The notes beneath the pieces were generated by a model, which did not search any database, was not told the origin of the DNA, and saw only the letters and a program-made list of their open reading frames with translations. Below, piece by piece: positions 1 to 13,196 of a DNA stretch of 64,000 bases. This stretch comes from Xiphias gladius (Eukaryota; Chordata; Actinopteri; Istiophoriformes; Xiphiidae): the NCBI RefSeq assembly GCF_016859285.1, contig NC_053422.1, positions 16,785,001 to 16,849,000 on the forward strand. The letters are read 5' to 3'. Each line of letters opens with the position of its first letter. The stretch's first letter is position 1. Position numbers and translations under genes: made by a program.

Positions 1-882
1 ATTCTTGCAATGACCACTCAGTGTATTTACATTCAGTAATTACAGCAGTTTATATTTGCAGTGGCAGAGTCCACCATTGCCATGCTGGATTCACATCGCC
101 TACTTAAGCAGGAAGGAATCACTGGAAAACGACGCATCATGCAGTCCTGTGTAATTTTATCTCAAAGATATCAGCCTCACTGTTTACCGTTTGATGTCTT
201 TACACCGTGTCAGTGCTGTATTAGGCTACTGCTGCTGCTGCTTCACGGTGTTCAACTGGCTGTTATTGTGAAGCAGGCTCAGGAAATGCAATGCGTTTTG
301 TCGCCACAATTTGGGCTGACAGTGATTGTTCATCAAAAATGCATCTACAAAACAAAACAGTCATTTTTCGACATTGTTTTTTAACGGTCATTGTTTTTAA
401 ATTTTGTGCAAGTGAGTAATTGAACAAAATGAGCAGCCAGTTAACTGTTGGATGAAGAGCTGCAGGCGACAGACTACAAACCACCAACTCCTCAGCAAAC
501 TAACCCACTCCACTGTGCCCTGCTGTTGTGTGGGAAAACTAGTCACACTATGAGCAGCATGAAATCAGATCTGAAGATCTGACTTCATTAGTAAAACCAT
601 ATGATTTTGTTTGGCTGCAAGGTAAACAGATACACCTGTTGCTCTTATGTTGTATTTCTGATGAAGTAGCTGTTTGCTGTAGCATGAAACCAAATATGCT
701 GTTACCACAGGTGTCGCCAAGTCAACCCGGACTGAAATCTTACTAATTAAAAATTTTAAAAAAAGCATTAGCACCTTGCCTAAGATTGCCTATCTGAACA
801 AGGACAATGGGATAAAAACAGAATACCTCTGATCACAGTGCTCACCCAAGCTGTGATCTGACCTTCGCCCTCTGTGACTCAC
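1..882 (-). other. ndst1 intron downstream of coding exon 4 (runs off the left edge)
   Basis: This stretch follows the donor site of the fourth ndst1 coding exon on the minus strand. I looked in it for the next conserved ndst1 segment (the part after the NKKFA motif) and did not find it, so the remaining exons lie left of the window. The short open frames here have no domain or codon pattern that suggests a gene. Confidence 0.6.
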
Positions 883-3800
883 CATGGCAAATTTCTTGTT
901 GAGCAACATCTGCTCGGCCAGCACAGACTGGTTGTGGAATAGATGTGGCTGCATGTGGCTCCACATGTGGGGAAACCACCAAAACTCCTTCACATAGGAA
1001 AGCAGCAGGTCGTCTCCCAGGTCCTCCTCATCAGAGCCTGGACATGACGGAGAGGGTGGACAGTTGGACGAGAAAGGAGGGAAGAGATGGAGGGAGACAA
1101 GGGGAGGTTAACAGGAAAAACAAGGGGTGAAGGGTAAAGAGGAAATGGAGGAGATAAAAATGGACACAGACAAAGAAAAAGCAAAGGGTCAAATGGGGTC
1201 AGTGATGAGAAAAGGAGGTAATGTACGTCAGAGAGGCAAATGGTGAAAAGTTCAAATAGAGCGAGGAACGTGGGAGATGAGCAGCAGGAGAACACGTCAG
1301 GACATGAAGCAGATGAAGAACAGATGTGGAGAAATTAAAATAACATGAACTGAAACTTTAGAATGTCACAAGTGTTATCTCTTTCAGTTTAGTGCACGTT
1401 CTTATCTCTGCTTCAGTTAACAGTAATAAAGTTTCCCTTCACAGGCTGTGTCTCACCAGCGTGAAAGAATTTTCCTGAGAAGCCCAGATTGAAGGTGAAG
1501 TTGGGCACATGAGTGCGCAGCTCCCTCTGTGTCTCCAGCAGGGCCTGAAAATGGTGGGAGGAAAGAAGAGTGGGTCAGTACACGATGTGCTCATACTGGT
1601 GCACGAGTGCATTAATGAGGAGGCGTGAACACCCAGGCGCACGCGTGCCGACATACATATTTCATTCTGCAAGTTTCTTTCGGTAAACATCCAACATCCA
1701 CTCCCAGTTGCCTCACTCCTCTCCTTCATTCTGTTTGATATTTGTTCTCCTCTGATTCGGGTGTTTGTTCCATTTGATCTCTATGCTGGATGAGACTCCC
1801 AGCACACACCCTCTCTCTCACTCTGTCAGATTTTTCCGTCTTGTCAGGGTGTGATTTGTTACTAAAAGCTTGCTGTTGCGCTGCCAGTGAGGAGGCCTTG
1901 ATGCTTCTTCCATATTTTTTTCTTATACCCTCTGCCTCCACATGTGAGGGTGTCTGTTCTGCTCTGAGGGGACGCTAGCAAGGAACTTTTCAACATTCTT
2001 TGTATGTGTCTGGGCCCCTGAAATATTCATTGCTGTGGAGCGTCTGTAACAGTGTGAGCGTTGGGGCCTGTCAGCTTTGAGCGGCCTACTGGGACGAACG
2101 CATTCAGAAGGAGAAGAGGAGCGAGAAGAAGGGTTTCTGTGTGACTGGCAGAGAATAGCACATGCAATGTGTGAGGCAGTTTTTATAGATTTCTGCAAAG
2201 GGCTGCTGAAAACACTGGTTGATGAATGCATAAGTGGGTTCAGCTTTAATTCTGTTAACTTTCTTGACACTCTAAAACAAATGCAACCTACTCACAAACT
2301 CACCTTTACATCAGGCACCTTCATGCGTGTGCCCTCTTTGCCCACAAAGATGTCATCTATATCCACCAGGATGTAGCGCTCCAGGGACAACGAGAGCCTC
2401 TTCCCTGTCAGAAAGGCCACAGCGTCCACAAACACCAGCTTGTGCAGCCAGAAGACCAAGTTGTTGCCGAACAGGACCCTCTGGATACCATCGTGGAGCC
2501 CCAAGTCCTGCACCACAGATGGGAGCAGAGCAGCGTTCTGCCCCAACGATGCGACACTATCAGCTGACTGGGTCTTGGCCAGCAACACGGGCTCGTATGT
2601 AGAGTGGTTGGACTGGAAAACGGTCCAGTCATCCCCAGGGAGAGGACCTGGTAGGGGCTGCCCAGATCGGGTGATAAAGAGCAGGGGGGACTTGGGGTTG
2701 ACTGTGCAGTCCTTCAGACCCAAGTTAGAGTGAAGAAAGAGGGGGAAGCCTTTCAGCTGTGCACTGAGCAAACTGTTTTCATTGGCCTGATCAACAGAGA
2801 GACAGAAATAAGAGAGAAATCACACAGATTCATCATACACCAGAGTGATGAAGACAGAAATGTATGGGATTTAATTCCCCAATTTCTCCAATCATGTGTG
2901 AAATAAGCAATGTCAGGCCTACTCAAATGTGAAGGCACAAGGCAGGTTCTACCTGCTATACTCCAAGATTGCCGTCAAAATGAATAACCTCCTGCTGTGT
3001 CCTCTAAGATTCAAAGACTGAGGGAACGGTGATTGTTCATTGAAATTTTCCCTCCCGCATGTTATTCTCTTATTCTTTCACATCTCTACAGCCACAGAAA
3101 TACAAGTCTCACTTTCTCTTGCTCTTTTACTCAAGTTTTACTGAAAATTTCCCCACCGTGTGTGTGGGGGGGTCGGTGATAGCATATGCAGTGTGTGGGG
3201 TCCACATGATGGCTGCTGATTTGGACACTGGATTTTTGTAACATAACAATATTTGAGTCTATTAAAAAAAAAAAAAAAAAAAATCCAATAATGATATATC
3301 AACAGACATTGTTTTTTTTTTGACAGTGGCTTTCTTTGCTACCATTGCTGTATCTGTAAATATAGTAATAATAGTAATAATAACAATCATCAGTGCGAAA
3401 TCAACCAAATTGAGTTAATTGAATTTATAGACAATATGTAGAAAAGTACAGAGGTGGTAACTCCTTCCTTTGCCACAATGCTGATATTCCACGAAATAAG
3501 GAAATACAGTTGAATCGACACCTCTCTAAAAAAGTTTAAACAAAAACTGAACATTATAACCTTCATGAAGGGAGGATTTATTGTTTTAGCTAGGTGTACC
3601 TAATAGACTGGAAAGTTAGTGTACATCAGTCCAGCTCTACTACAAACAGTTTGGTTCAGAGAGCAGAGCGCTGTTGTGTGTCCACGTTATTGGGATGCAT
3701 GCCCTCGCTCTACCTCCATCTACACTGCCTAAGATCTTTGCACCACCATCAATGCTTCCACATCTCGTTCTATATTCTTTACATGGCTCAGAGATGGTGA

Positions 3801-4750
3801 TTAAAACCATAAGATCTAAAAACTGGCCTTGGGCAAACAGGCTCAGCTAAGGATTACTGGGAGAGAGAGCGAGAAGGACAGAAAGAGTATGAAAGATATA
3901 GAGGGAGAAAGAAGTAGAGTGGACTGAATATCCAGAGAAATAAAACAAAGGAGAGAAAGCGAGCAAAGAGAAACAAGAGACTGAGCAAGAAGAGTGAAAG
4001 AGGCCAGATTGCAGAATGAAGTGAAACAAGAGAGAGACAGAACATAAGAGAAACAGTGCAGCGGGACTGAGTGATATTGAACCAGGCAGGTCTTTCAAAC
4101 CCTGTGAATTCCATCTCCTTAGAGACGGTGCAGCCAGATGGACAGGGCAGAAGGTGTGAGTGAGAGGAGGGAGGGAGGCAGAGGGAGTGTGCTGTTGTCC
4201 TAACCTTGAAGAAGCCAATGATGCCCACTCCATATTCCACACAGTATTTGTCCAGCAGCTCTCGGTTCCAGGCGTCCAAGTTAACGTACTTGAGAATGTT
4301 CTCATAAATTACCAGTGTGAAACGCCCTCGCTCTTTGTCTGTTAATGTGGGCATGTCCCCTTTACCAGGAGAGATCTCAGTCCGATACCTGAACCGGCCA
4401 GACTCCAAAATGGCCACAATCTCCTGACCCAGTTGAGAATACTGGCTTTCCACAAACACCAGAACCACAGGATCTGTCCTGGACCCTCCGGGATCCACCC
4501 CAGGGCCCCCTGAGACGCTTCGCAGAGGTAGCAGTCGGGACGGAGTGACCCTCGGGTCATCGGAGTCGGCAGATGCACCTTCGGCTCCGGATACGCCCCC
4601 TCCTGATGGCTCCAGCTCCCGCTTGACGCCATAGAGGAAGTAAGCAGAGATGAAGACGCTGACAGTGCAGAAGAGGAAGAGGAGGAGGAGGGAAGTCTGC
4701 AGGGGGAGGAGACGGACCAGCCGACGGAGGCGTGTCACGCATCCCAGCAT
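883..4750 (-). CDS. ndst1: Heparan sulfate N-deacetylase/N-sulfotransferase 1 (5' coding half only)
   Basis: Bifunctional Golgi enzyme that removes acetyl groups from GlcNAc in heparan sulfate and adds N-sulfate. Four minus-strand exons are visible: 4205-4750, 2304-2786, 1457-1544 and 883-1037. They join in phase to give about 424 residues; the full protein is about 880, so half of the deacetylase part and the whole sulfotransferase domain lie off the left edge. The product starts with a short basic cytoplasmic stretch and one signal-anchor helix (about residues 16-40), as expected for a type II Golgi protein. Recognisable segments include [66 protein letters not shown] and [27 protein letters not shown] favours NDST1 over NDST2-4; whether this is the teleost a or b copy cannot be told. 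The start at 4750 is the one matching the family. The donor after exon 1 is GTTAGG, a weak one. Confidence 0.88.
1038..1456 (-). other. ndst1 intron between coding exons 3 and 4
   Basis: Purine-rich on the plus strand (runs of GGAGG and GAGA). It has a donor at the 1457 side and an acceptor next to 1037. No other gene or repeat is recognised. Confidence 0.7.
1545..2303 (-). other. ndst1 intron between coding exons 2 and 3
   Basis: An ordinary GT-AG intron. Its short open frames are not supported by any recognisable protein. Confidence 0.7.
3262..3283. repeat. Poly-A tract
   Basis: An uninterrupted run of about 20 A residues on the plus strand, inside an ndst1 intron. It could be the tail of a retroposed element, but no element body is recognised beside it. 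Confidence 0.8.
3500..3650 (+). repeat. Dispersed repeat carrying the GGTGTACCTAATA motif, copy 1
   Basis: This region and 27364-27470 share an ordered series of words: AGTTGAATC, CACCTC, TTTAAACAAAAACTGAA or its variant, ATAACCTTCA, and GGTGTACCTAATA(G/A)ACTG. The shared order at two distant sites shows a dispersed repeat family, diverged and with indels. The GTGTACCTAATAAA word is common in teleost transposon-derived repeats; the exact family is not assigned. Confidence 0.55.
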
Positions 4751-4913
4751 CGTCTCACACCACACCGCTCCGCCCCACCGGCCCAGCAACACGCCTTGGG
4801 GGCAGTCTCTCTCGGTGTGGGTAGAAAACAGCGAGCAGGGATTATTCACAACAAAGTCAGTCTTTTTATGGAACTAAATACAAACAGTGTTAAGGTAGCA
4901 GCTGCAGCAGCTA
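4751..4913 (-). other. Probable 5' UTR part of the first ndst1 coding exon
   Basis: On the minus strand a strong acceptor (CTCATTTCTTTCTCCAG) lies just upstream of 4913. From there to the ATG at 4750 would be about 160 nt of leader. An upstream in-frame extension exists, but it has no ATG and no similarity to NDST proteins, so it is treated as untranslated. Confidence 0.5.
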
Positions 4914-7086
4914 CTGGAGAAAGAAATGAGACGGTCTCACGTTGGCTCTCCCTCATATTGCAGCACTGCTTATGTCACCATGGCAGAGAAATAGGGGGCC
5001 TTGGACCGCTGGTACACACTTATGCCTTGGAGGAAGGGCTGGCAGCCCGAGTCACTGATGGAGAAAGATGATGGAAGACTCCATCACCTGTCCATCATGT
5101 GAACCTGCCAACCATGCACCAACTAGAATTCACTCCTCTCTTTTGATTGGAGAATGATCTCTTGAGGAAGGTGAGGTCACGCAGGTCATCTCAGGAGCAC
5201 CATTCCCCCAGGATCAAATCTCCTGACCTAAAAAAAAACAGCAAGACAGAAGAAGACAATGTTAAAAATGGGAAAGAACAGCATCAGCTCCTATGGAACA
5301 AACGACATATCACATTCTTTTGTTGTGTGGGTTTAGCAGTGTGTGGGAGATGTGTATACTGCCAGTGCCAAGACTCCAAAAGTTCACTCCAAACTAGTCC
5401 TTGCATTCACCTACACGAAGTGAGAGCTGCCAATTTCCCCCCTACACACACACACAAAACAAAAGAGGAGAGAAAAAAAAAATAAAAGGAAAAAAAAAAT
5501 AAATAAATAAAAATCACCCGCTCACGCAGCTTCCACACAATCAATAAGCAGAATGTGAGTGACAACAAAGCCTCGGGGCAAGCTAATTCCCAATTCAGTC
5601 CACTAGGACTGTGTGAATGCATACAAGTGAAGCCATCACCCGCGGGGACACTCGCCTTCTATTTCCCTCAAATCCTCGCAGTATCGTGACCAAAATGGAG
5701 TGAGGAGGGAGAAAAAAAAGCTGATGGAAGGGAAATGATCCAAGAGCAGAGGAGTGGATGAAAGTGACAGACAGACCTGGCAACAATAGGATCCTTTACT
5801 CTGGAAGAAAGCCCCTTAATCACACTCAATACACACTCCCAAACCCTCTGCAGACCTATCGTAATATACCAGCCATTTAGTCAGTCTCCATCAAGCCAAG
5901 TGTGAAAAGTACAAGATGCAGCATAAGAACAGTGTGAGCAAGTCACTTACAAAAACATCACTTCTCCATTTAGAGGCCTGCTGGAGAAAATGAGACAGAG
6001 CATCATTACCTTTTCATGGAAATGCTCTGTCCATTAAGCTGGAGAGCAATCAAGGTGCACACATACATTCATCCATTTACAAAACCCTAGATACTCCATT
6101 AGAGCAGAGTCACAACCCCCTCAACTCAAAGACATTAAATGGTGACCCCCAAACCCATCAAGACTCATCAGACACAAATCAGACATAAACTGGATTTGAT
6201 AAAGCCATCAAAGGGTTTATTACTAACACTGTTAACCAAGGTTTAATTAAAGGTTAGTAACATTAAAAATAAAAGAGTGGCAATATTATGCTCAGCACAG
6301 TGAATCCTATGGGCAACTATCATCCATCTGACAGCATTACAATCAATAAATTATTGATTTTTCACAGCCTGATAGGAGATAAACTTCAGATCATAGCATA
6401 CATTATTTCCTGCAGAATTCCATAAAGATAATCCTTTGATCATTGAAGTTATCATTCATGTACACACAGTACTACATGGCTGGAAAAAACAAAACAAAAC
6501 AAGAAGCTCACATACTGTCTTTTTAATATAATCAAGGTCACTATTCTGGTGAGTATCTCTGCCCCCTCTAGGCCTTCCAGCTAAGCTTAACAGGATACCT
6601 TAAATCTCCCTGCAGTGGAAGAAAATCACACTTCTTTTTCTCTGAGTCGTGTCCAAGTTTCATCTTCACAGGGAGGCAGAGTCTAATGTAAAGAGAGGCC
6701 GTGCAAAAACAGTGGGCGTTCAGAGAATGTATCACAGAGGAGCAGACAAAAACCAACAGCCCTGGTCGCTTGAAGGGACCCTGGTACCTTGTTTGTTCAT
6801 TTCTGGAGGGAGCCAGGGTTCGTGCCAAGGCATATCAAAGTATGATTAGCCACAGGAAGTGACTGCTGCTCGAAACAGTGAAGCAGAAAAGAGGACAGGG
6901 GAGACGACTTTCAACACTACACACTGAGGCCCAACTGCTTTAAGGTCGCTTGGGCAAAGGGTTTGTGTTGCCACTTACAAAACAAATAAATAAAAATGTG
7001 CAATGAGGTTTCTTATCACCAAATTCTAGTTATCAGGGCGTGGGCAATAAGTCTACTTTATCATTTGTTGACTTTCAGCAGAATCT

Positions 7087-7463
7087 AGGGCTCCAACTAA
7101 AGATTATTTTCATTATTGACTAATTAGTTTGCTATTCTATTAAATAACTGATTAGTAGTTTAGTCTATAAAATATCAGAAAATGAAAAAAAGACAAACAA
7201 ACAAAAAAAACAAAACACACCCATCATTAGTTCCCAAAGCCCAAGCTGACATGATGTCTTCTCACTGCTCGTTTTTTTTCCAGCCAACAGTTTGAAGATC
7301 AAAAGATATTAAATTGAAATGATTAGAAAGAGAAAAAAGCGGCTACTTTTATGTACATTTCAGAGGCTAAGACCAATGAATGGAAATGTTCCTTGACAAG
7401 TGACTTAAATAATTCATCAATTATCTGAGCTGTTGATTAAATTTCAGTTGATTCAAGCTGCCC
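7087..7463 (+). mobile_element. Dispersed non-coding element, copy A (AGGGCT-CAACTAA end)
   Basis: It begins AGGGCTCCAACTAAAGATTA and runs through a word resembling TAGTCTATAAAATATCAGAA to a right end near AAGCTGCCCT, whose reverse complement again begins AGGGC. The same ordered pattern appears reverse-complemented at 22145-22426. The layout fits a short non-autonomous DNA element of a type I know to be common in spiny-rayed fish; it has no coding capacity. Confidence 0.55.
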
Positions 7464-10400
7464 TGTGGAGTTTTATTGCAGAAAAAAAAAAAAGTTTGTT
7501 TACATTTTGTGTTCCTCACTAAAAGTCCACATCATCTTTCTGTTGCTGAAGTTTATAGCTATGAGCAAGTAACAAAAAACTCATTGTGCACAACAGTGAA
7601 CAACAGTTCTTTACTTTGAACATCAGTACATGCATCATGTTCCCTATCAGACTGATATAGGTAAATAACTTTATTAATAATGCATAATGATTTTAAACAC
7701 ACATCACTAAGCCCCACCCCTTAAGAAAGAGGCTATTTTTAAAGTAATTTGCTCTTAATGATTAATCAGAATGAAATGTCTGCAGAATGACAATAAGCTG
7801 TGCCATGACTCTAACAACACTGATCTTGGGAGCAAGATTCAATGGTAACACAATGCAAACAGAGCAGGGACACAGGAAAGCTCACTTCTTGCCCAGTTCG
7901 CAGCAGTGATGACTGCCTCCCAATGTTGACCTTCAGTCCATGATACAGAGAGCTGCAACTGAAGAAAGGAAGGGGGGGGGGAGAGAGACAGAGAGAGAAA
8001 GAGAGAGAGAGAGCGCACTCTGACACAAATAAAGGGAAAGCTCAAGGCCTCAAGTGTGAAGCAGTGAGATCAGGCTAGCTAAATAGAGAGTACAATACAT
8101 TAGACTATAATGGAGATGAGGATACAGCACAGACTGAATGGAATAATGGCTAATGGATCTCAAATGTCTGTACACCCTTCTCACCTAATGTGTCTTCTAC
8201 TTGAAGACTATGTGCCACGTATACCTTGGAAGAAGCCAAGATACAACCGCAAACTTCTCTATCCTCCTTCCTCCAAAATAATAGATGCAAAAAAGGTAGA
8301 GGCGGAAGAAAAAGAGACCATGAATATTTCATGTTAGCAGAAGCTGATGAGAGGTATAGCCAGCAGACATATCCGTAAGATAAAGCGTAGAGACCCGAGT
8401 GTTACAGTCTGCCAAAGAGTCAGTGTCTTAACTCATGCATAAAAGAGAAACAGATGGAGACTAATATGTATCTGATAGCCAACCTTTTCATTCTCAATGA
8501 TAGAAAGATTTCTGAATATGAGCTCTATCCCCCTAAATGGGGGTGGTAGTTGGACCAAAGGGAGGAAAGAGAGCAAAAAAGCAAAAAAAACAAAAAAGGG
8601 AGATAGTCAAAAATGCAAGTGGATAGGGAGACAAAAGCAGAGGAAATGACAAGATGATCAGCTACAATACCTTGAGAAAAAACAGCATGGTGGGAGAAAT
8701 GAGCGAGAAATTCACCCCCAAGGGCAATCATCAATTTTAAGGCTTTGAAAACATCAATTAAAATATTTCCCTCATCCTTTTATAGCAGCTGAATGATGGC
8801 GAAAGAATGAAGTGGCGGCATAAACAATAGCAGGTGACGGCCGGGAGGACAGACTAATGCTTCTCCTCAGGGTGGGTGGTCACTCAAACCTGCTCACTCT
8901 ACATCATGGGAAGCAGGCCAGAACCATACTGCTAGATTAATGAGAGATGATGAGGAACAGGGGGATGGAGCCTGGTCCTCAGCTGTAACAACTCTCTGGA
9001 TAAACAACGCTAAGATTGGCCATATGTAGCCTCACACGTCCTGTCCCCTCTTTCCCTTCCCTCCCTGACACAGCGCTTGCACTTCTTTTAAAGTGTGAAT
9101 AAGACTAAGTGTCCCAGGGCTTGTGAGGAGAGTCAGTACATTAACACTGTCAACCGGAGTCAGACTAGCTGTAGGTGATCCCTTCGACAAATAAACTTTT
9201 AAAAAGGAGAGCTGGACCCTCTGAGCCTCTCAGGACCCTGCGCTTCCCCCTTCTACCCCTGCTGCCCCTCTTCCCAATCCGTCCCCTCATCGCTGTCTGA
9301 CAGAAATAAACGACTACCCTCTGTGTTCAATCACCACAGGCCTTGGCAACCGCACGTTCTCCATGGAAACGGTGAAGTTACGTTGTGTTCAGAGGCATGG
9401 AAAGTGTGCAGATGGAAATAGAGGGAAGGCGGTAATCCATAGGACATTCTTCAAAAGGCTACTGTTGTTGTCACTTTTCTCTCTTTGTGTATTGATGTGC
9501 ATGTACCACTGTGGCTTGATCACAGTGAACACCGACCCGAGAGACTCATTAGAAGATCTACAATCCAAATTATCGCACAACAAAGCACACAAATGTTTTG
9601 TAGTTCTTTTGTTTTTTATTCCCGAATAAATATTACTGAGCTTTTTGGCAAACACGCAGGGTTTACAAACACAAACAACAAGTTTGGACTGACCGTTTGA
9701 ATTATTTCAGCAGGGTATGGGTCAAGGTTAAATGGGTAAGAATGACGACAATGTAATCCCTAATCTGTAATCCCGTTAATCTCGACACTGCAAACAGTAC
9801 CGAATGTTCTTATGCCAGCTCTGTTACTATGTGAGATGCCTTGAGGGGATTAAGAAACAAGTCACAATAGGGTGAGGAAGGTGAGGATTGAGAATTATTT
9901 TAAGAGGGGGGTCGATTGCTATGTATCTTCACTCCGAGTCTTGTTTTGGTGGTGCATGTGTTGCTCTTTTAGAGGCCTTTACTAAAACCTGAGGCGACGA
10001 CAAACTCCAAATCTACAGTTTTCGAGGTGTTGTGACAACTGTCAACAGCTACAAGACTGCTGTGTTGGAATTTTCCCACCACAAGCCTTAAGAAGCAAAG
10101 CTAAATCAAATTTCTGCATTTGCATTCAGCTTCCTACCCTTTCTTGCAAGAGATTAAACATCAAAAAATGAGAATTTTCATATTTCTTTTGAAGCACATC
10201 TAAAGCAGCAAAACAGGCACACGAGAGGAGCACAGACTCGTTTTCTTAAAGAGGTTACTTTTTTCCCCTTAAGCAAGCCCTTGCATTCATCAATATATAG
10301 AATCAATCAATCTGAAATTTGAATTCCATTTTATGCATCCATTGTGGCTGCTACGATTAAAGGCTCAGGCCGTGAAATAGTGTGGAACGCAGCGGTGTAT

Positions 10401-11513
10401 CCTCTTTCCAGCTTCCGCCTCCCACCCTTCAGCCAATCTGAATGCACAAGCAGGCAGCTTCATTTTAGCTGCTAACATTTACACCGACACTTCCCTCTCC
10501 CTCTGTCTCATCAATTCATTTCGTGCCACTGCGTGAAGGACAGAGGACTCGGGAGGGAAATTAAGTTTTGCCTTCTAATTCTCTAGAAAGTGACTTTCAG
10601 AACATTTCCCCAACCAAAACCGTGCGGCTGAATTATCACATCATTTTTCAGCACCTCAATTTACTGTTCCCAAGACTTAGCAAATGCCATAGAAAAAAAA
10701 TGCCTTTCCTCAATTCGACCGTGCCCCTTCAATTACATCTCAAGGCCCTACTTGAAGACCTCGCTCCCAGTGCTGTCATAATTGAAATGATTGTGATGTT
10801 ATTCGGTGACACAGTAATAGGACAAAGAGGCAGAGACTCATCTTCAAATCCAGTCAAGGGAATGCAATCTTTTCCTAAGAGCAATTATGAACAGAATGGG
10901 AAGACAGCAAAAGTGTGTTCAATGGCAATTAGAGAGAATTGGGGCATCTCTGTACCATTACTGTACTGTATATTCTGCACCAGACAGAGCAAGATCCCAC
11001 CCTTAGACTTCCATTAGAAGAATCATGTCAGATCCCATCACCACAGATATCATCCTCCATGAAGTTAACCTGAGAAGGCACGGGCATAATGGCATGATTA
11101 CAGATTCATATTATGTGGGGGCGATTAGGACCAAGATGAATAAAAACACGGAGGGCAGAGAATAAAATATACATGACACTCTCTAAGTCTTTTTCATCTT
11201 AGACAGACTTCCAAACCTCACGTCCTCTTCAGATCTGGGCTCTCAAGCAGGGGCTATAGGTGGAGGGGGATCTGAGAGTGACAGGAGGTGTAGAATGGAT
11301 TACCTCACAGTGGGAAAAGCTGTGCGGATGAGCTGTGGAAGCCATGGGAAAATTGTGGCGGGCTGGAAACAAAGCAAGGACAGGGAACGGTGGGGCTAAG
11401 ATGTGAAATGTAGACTTTGCTCAATGGTATCACTCCCCTGGGCTGTGGGGAAGAGGGGAACCAGTACCTTCATCAGTAGCCTCAGCCACCTCCATGCAGC
11501 ACATAAAAAGCAC

Positions 11514-11535
11514 CACACACACACACAGACACACA

Positions 11536-11613
<78 letters not shown>
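11514..11613. repeat. (CA)n microsatellite
   Basis: About 100 bp of CA units with a few CAGA interruptions at the left end. Open frames of alternating His-Thr or Val-Cys on the two strands come only from this repeat. Confidence 0.97.
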
Positions 11614-11614
<1 letters not shown>

Positions 11615-12738
11615 CCCCCCTGCTGATAACCACCAGCAGCTCACTACCACAATAAATCTATTTATAGACACACTGTGCCCCATTTACAGGCATTGGGACA
11701 CTGGATGTGTACAATTAAAGAACAGTTGAGAACATGGAAAGATGTCATTTGTACACTGCCTTTATTAGCAGTTGAGAGGGAGTCAAGGACAGCACAGAGA
11801 AGAGATGCGTATAAAAAATACTGCAGTAAGCTGAAACTCCATTAAGACAATCAGTCAAACTATTATTGTTCACACGTGACAACAGATCCAAAATGCCAAG
11901 GTGTCATGTCTGAATTAACTGCATTCTAATTCATGTGATTATGCGGTGGACAGATTAATCAGATACATAATGAGAGAATGGACTGATTAAGCCAATGACA
12001 AAGAAATAATTGACCCTACTTTGAAGGCACTGCATATGATTTCATATTTGAGTGACATCGCAGACTATTATCCAGCAGCCACAGGAGAGGAGATCCTAGG
12101 GTGTGTGCCGTTGAAATACATGATAATTCCCTTCATTCGTCTTTTTTGATGGTTGGACATCATGCATATGGATGTCCTGCTAGGTTTAAATTACGCCAGT
12201 TACATGTTTATGTGTGAAATTTGTAGGAAGGACCTGAAGCAATTAATAACTCCCCACCCTCTTCTTTCTCCTGCAAAAAACAAAACAACAACCCAAAACC
12301 TACACTTCCAATAAAAGGGGGAACTCACTCTATTGGATTTCTGAGGGGAGAAATAGGCTTGTAGTGCCTCGGACAGCCAACATGAGGCACGGGGAGGTGG
12401 TGGCAGAGGGAGGAAGGGATTGGTCATTTATCATTTTTGTCAGTCCTGGTGGAAAAGGGAGGTGGGGCAGGGTGGCTTTCATATAAATTGAGTGTAGGTG
12501 GAATCAATGTGGTGTTGTTGGTGAGAGCAGGGAGGGCCGAGGGAGCCAGATCAATGCTGCTGGGAGTGACTGTTTGTTCCCAATGTTTATCTACCGTCAT
12601 CTCAGGACACTGCTGAAGGACAAGGCGGGCAGCACAATGTCTCCGTTGGGACTAAGGATTCGTAATGGGTCTCCCCTTATACAGACAATAGACATCACTC
12701 AGAGATGAAAGTTATACTTCTTGTGGATGAGGCACGTC

Positions 12739-12764
12739 TGTGTGTGTTTGTGTGTGTGTGTGTG
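12739..12764. repeat. Short (TG)n tract
   Basis: A TG-rich run of roughly 12 units with one TTTG interruption. Confidence 0.85.
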
Positions 12765-13174
12765 AGAATGTGTGAGTGGGAATTAGGGGGGTTCTGAGTG
12801 GAAGAGGCAAGTAGAGATAACAGTACTTGTCAGCGCAGTTTCATGCTGCAGGGTCTGACGATCAAATCAACAGCCTATTTAGTGGAGAAAACCTATCCGG
12901 AGCTCCACGGAAACTCTGACTAAAGCACAGTAGTTTAATTAAGACTTTTACACTTGCAGTGGAACAGCCATAACAGATTTGCTGACCCAATGTGAACCAG
13001 AGATGCAATCAAACAACAACAACAACAATGTTCCTGATGATGAACAAAACAAAACAAATCAAACTAATAATAAAATCCCAAGTCATGCTGTAACATGGGC
13101 TGTGGCACACACGTAAACAATATAACTGTCTAATCTACTCAATCAATCTGGGAGAGACCGAAGGAAAACAGCCG

Positions 13175-13196
13175 AGCCCAGGATGTATCCTGGGCT
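13175..13196. repeat. Perfect 22-bp inverted repeat
   Basis: The arm AGCCCAGGAT is followed by GT and then ATCCTGGGCT, its exact reverse complement. It is isolated in the ndst1 intron, and no function is evident. Confidence 0.85.

Larger units (their letters stand above)
2787..4204 (-). other. ndst1 intron between coding exons 1 and 2
   Basis: It holds an A-run near 3262-3283, a repeat copy near 3500-3650 described separately, and a GAGA-rich tract near 3850-4050. The open frame that continues from exon 1 into this intron past 4205 is read-through and is not coding. Confidence 0.65.

Noticed and set aside
3854..4849. A 331-codon minus-strand open frame
   Set aside because: Only the part 4205-4750 is ndst1 coding exon. 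The remainder is intron read-through after the donor, and the upstream extension has no ATG and no NDST similarity.
10568..11017. A 149-codon plus-strand open frame in the ndst1 intron
   Set aside because: It does not begin with ATG, has no recognisable domain, and no exon context.
11396..11729. Open frames with His-Thr or Val-Cys runs (also near 15443-16267, 48129-48698, 50760-50993 and 53577-53792)
   Set aside because: Produced by CA/TG microsatellites on either strand.
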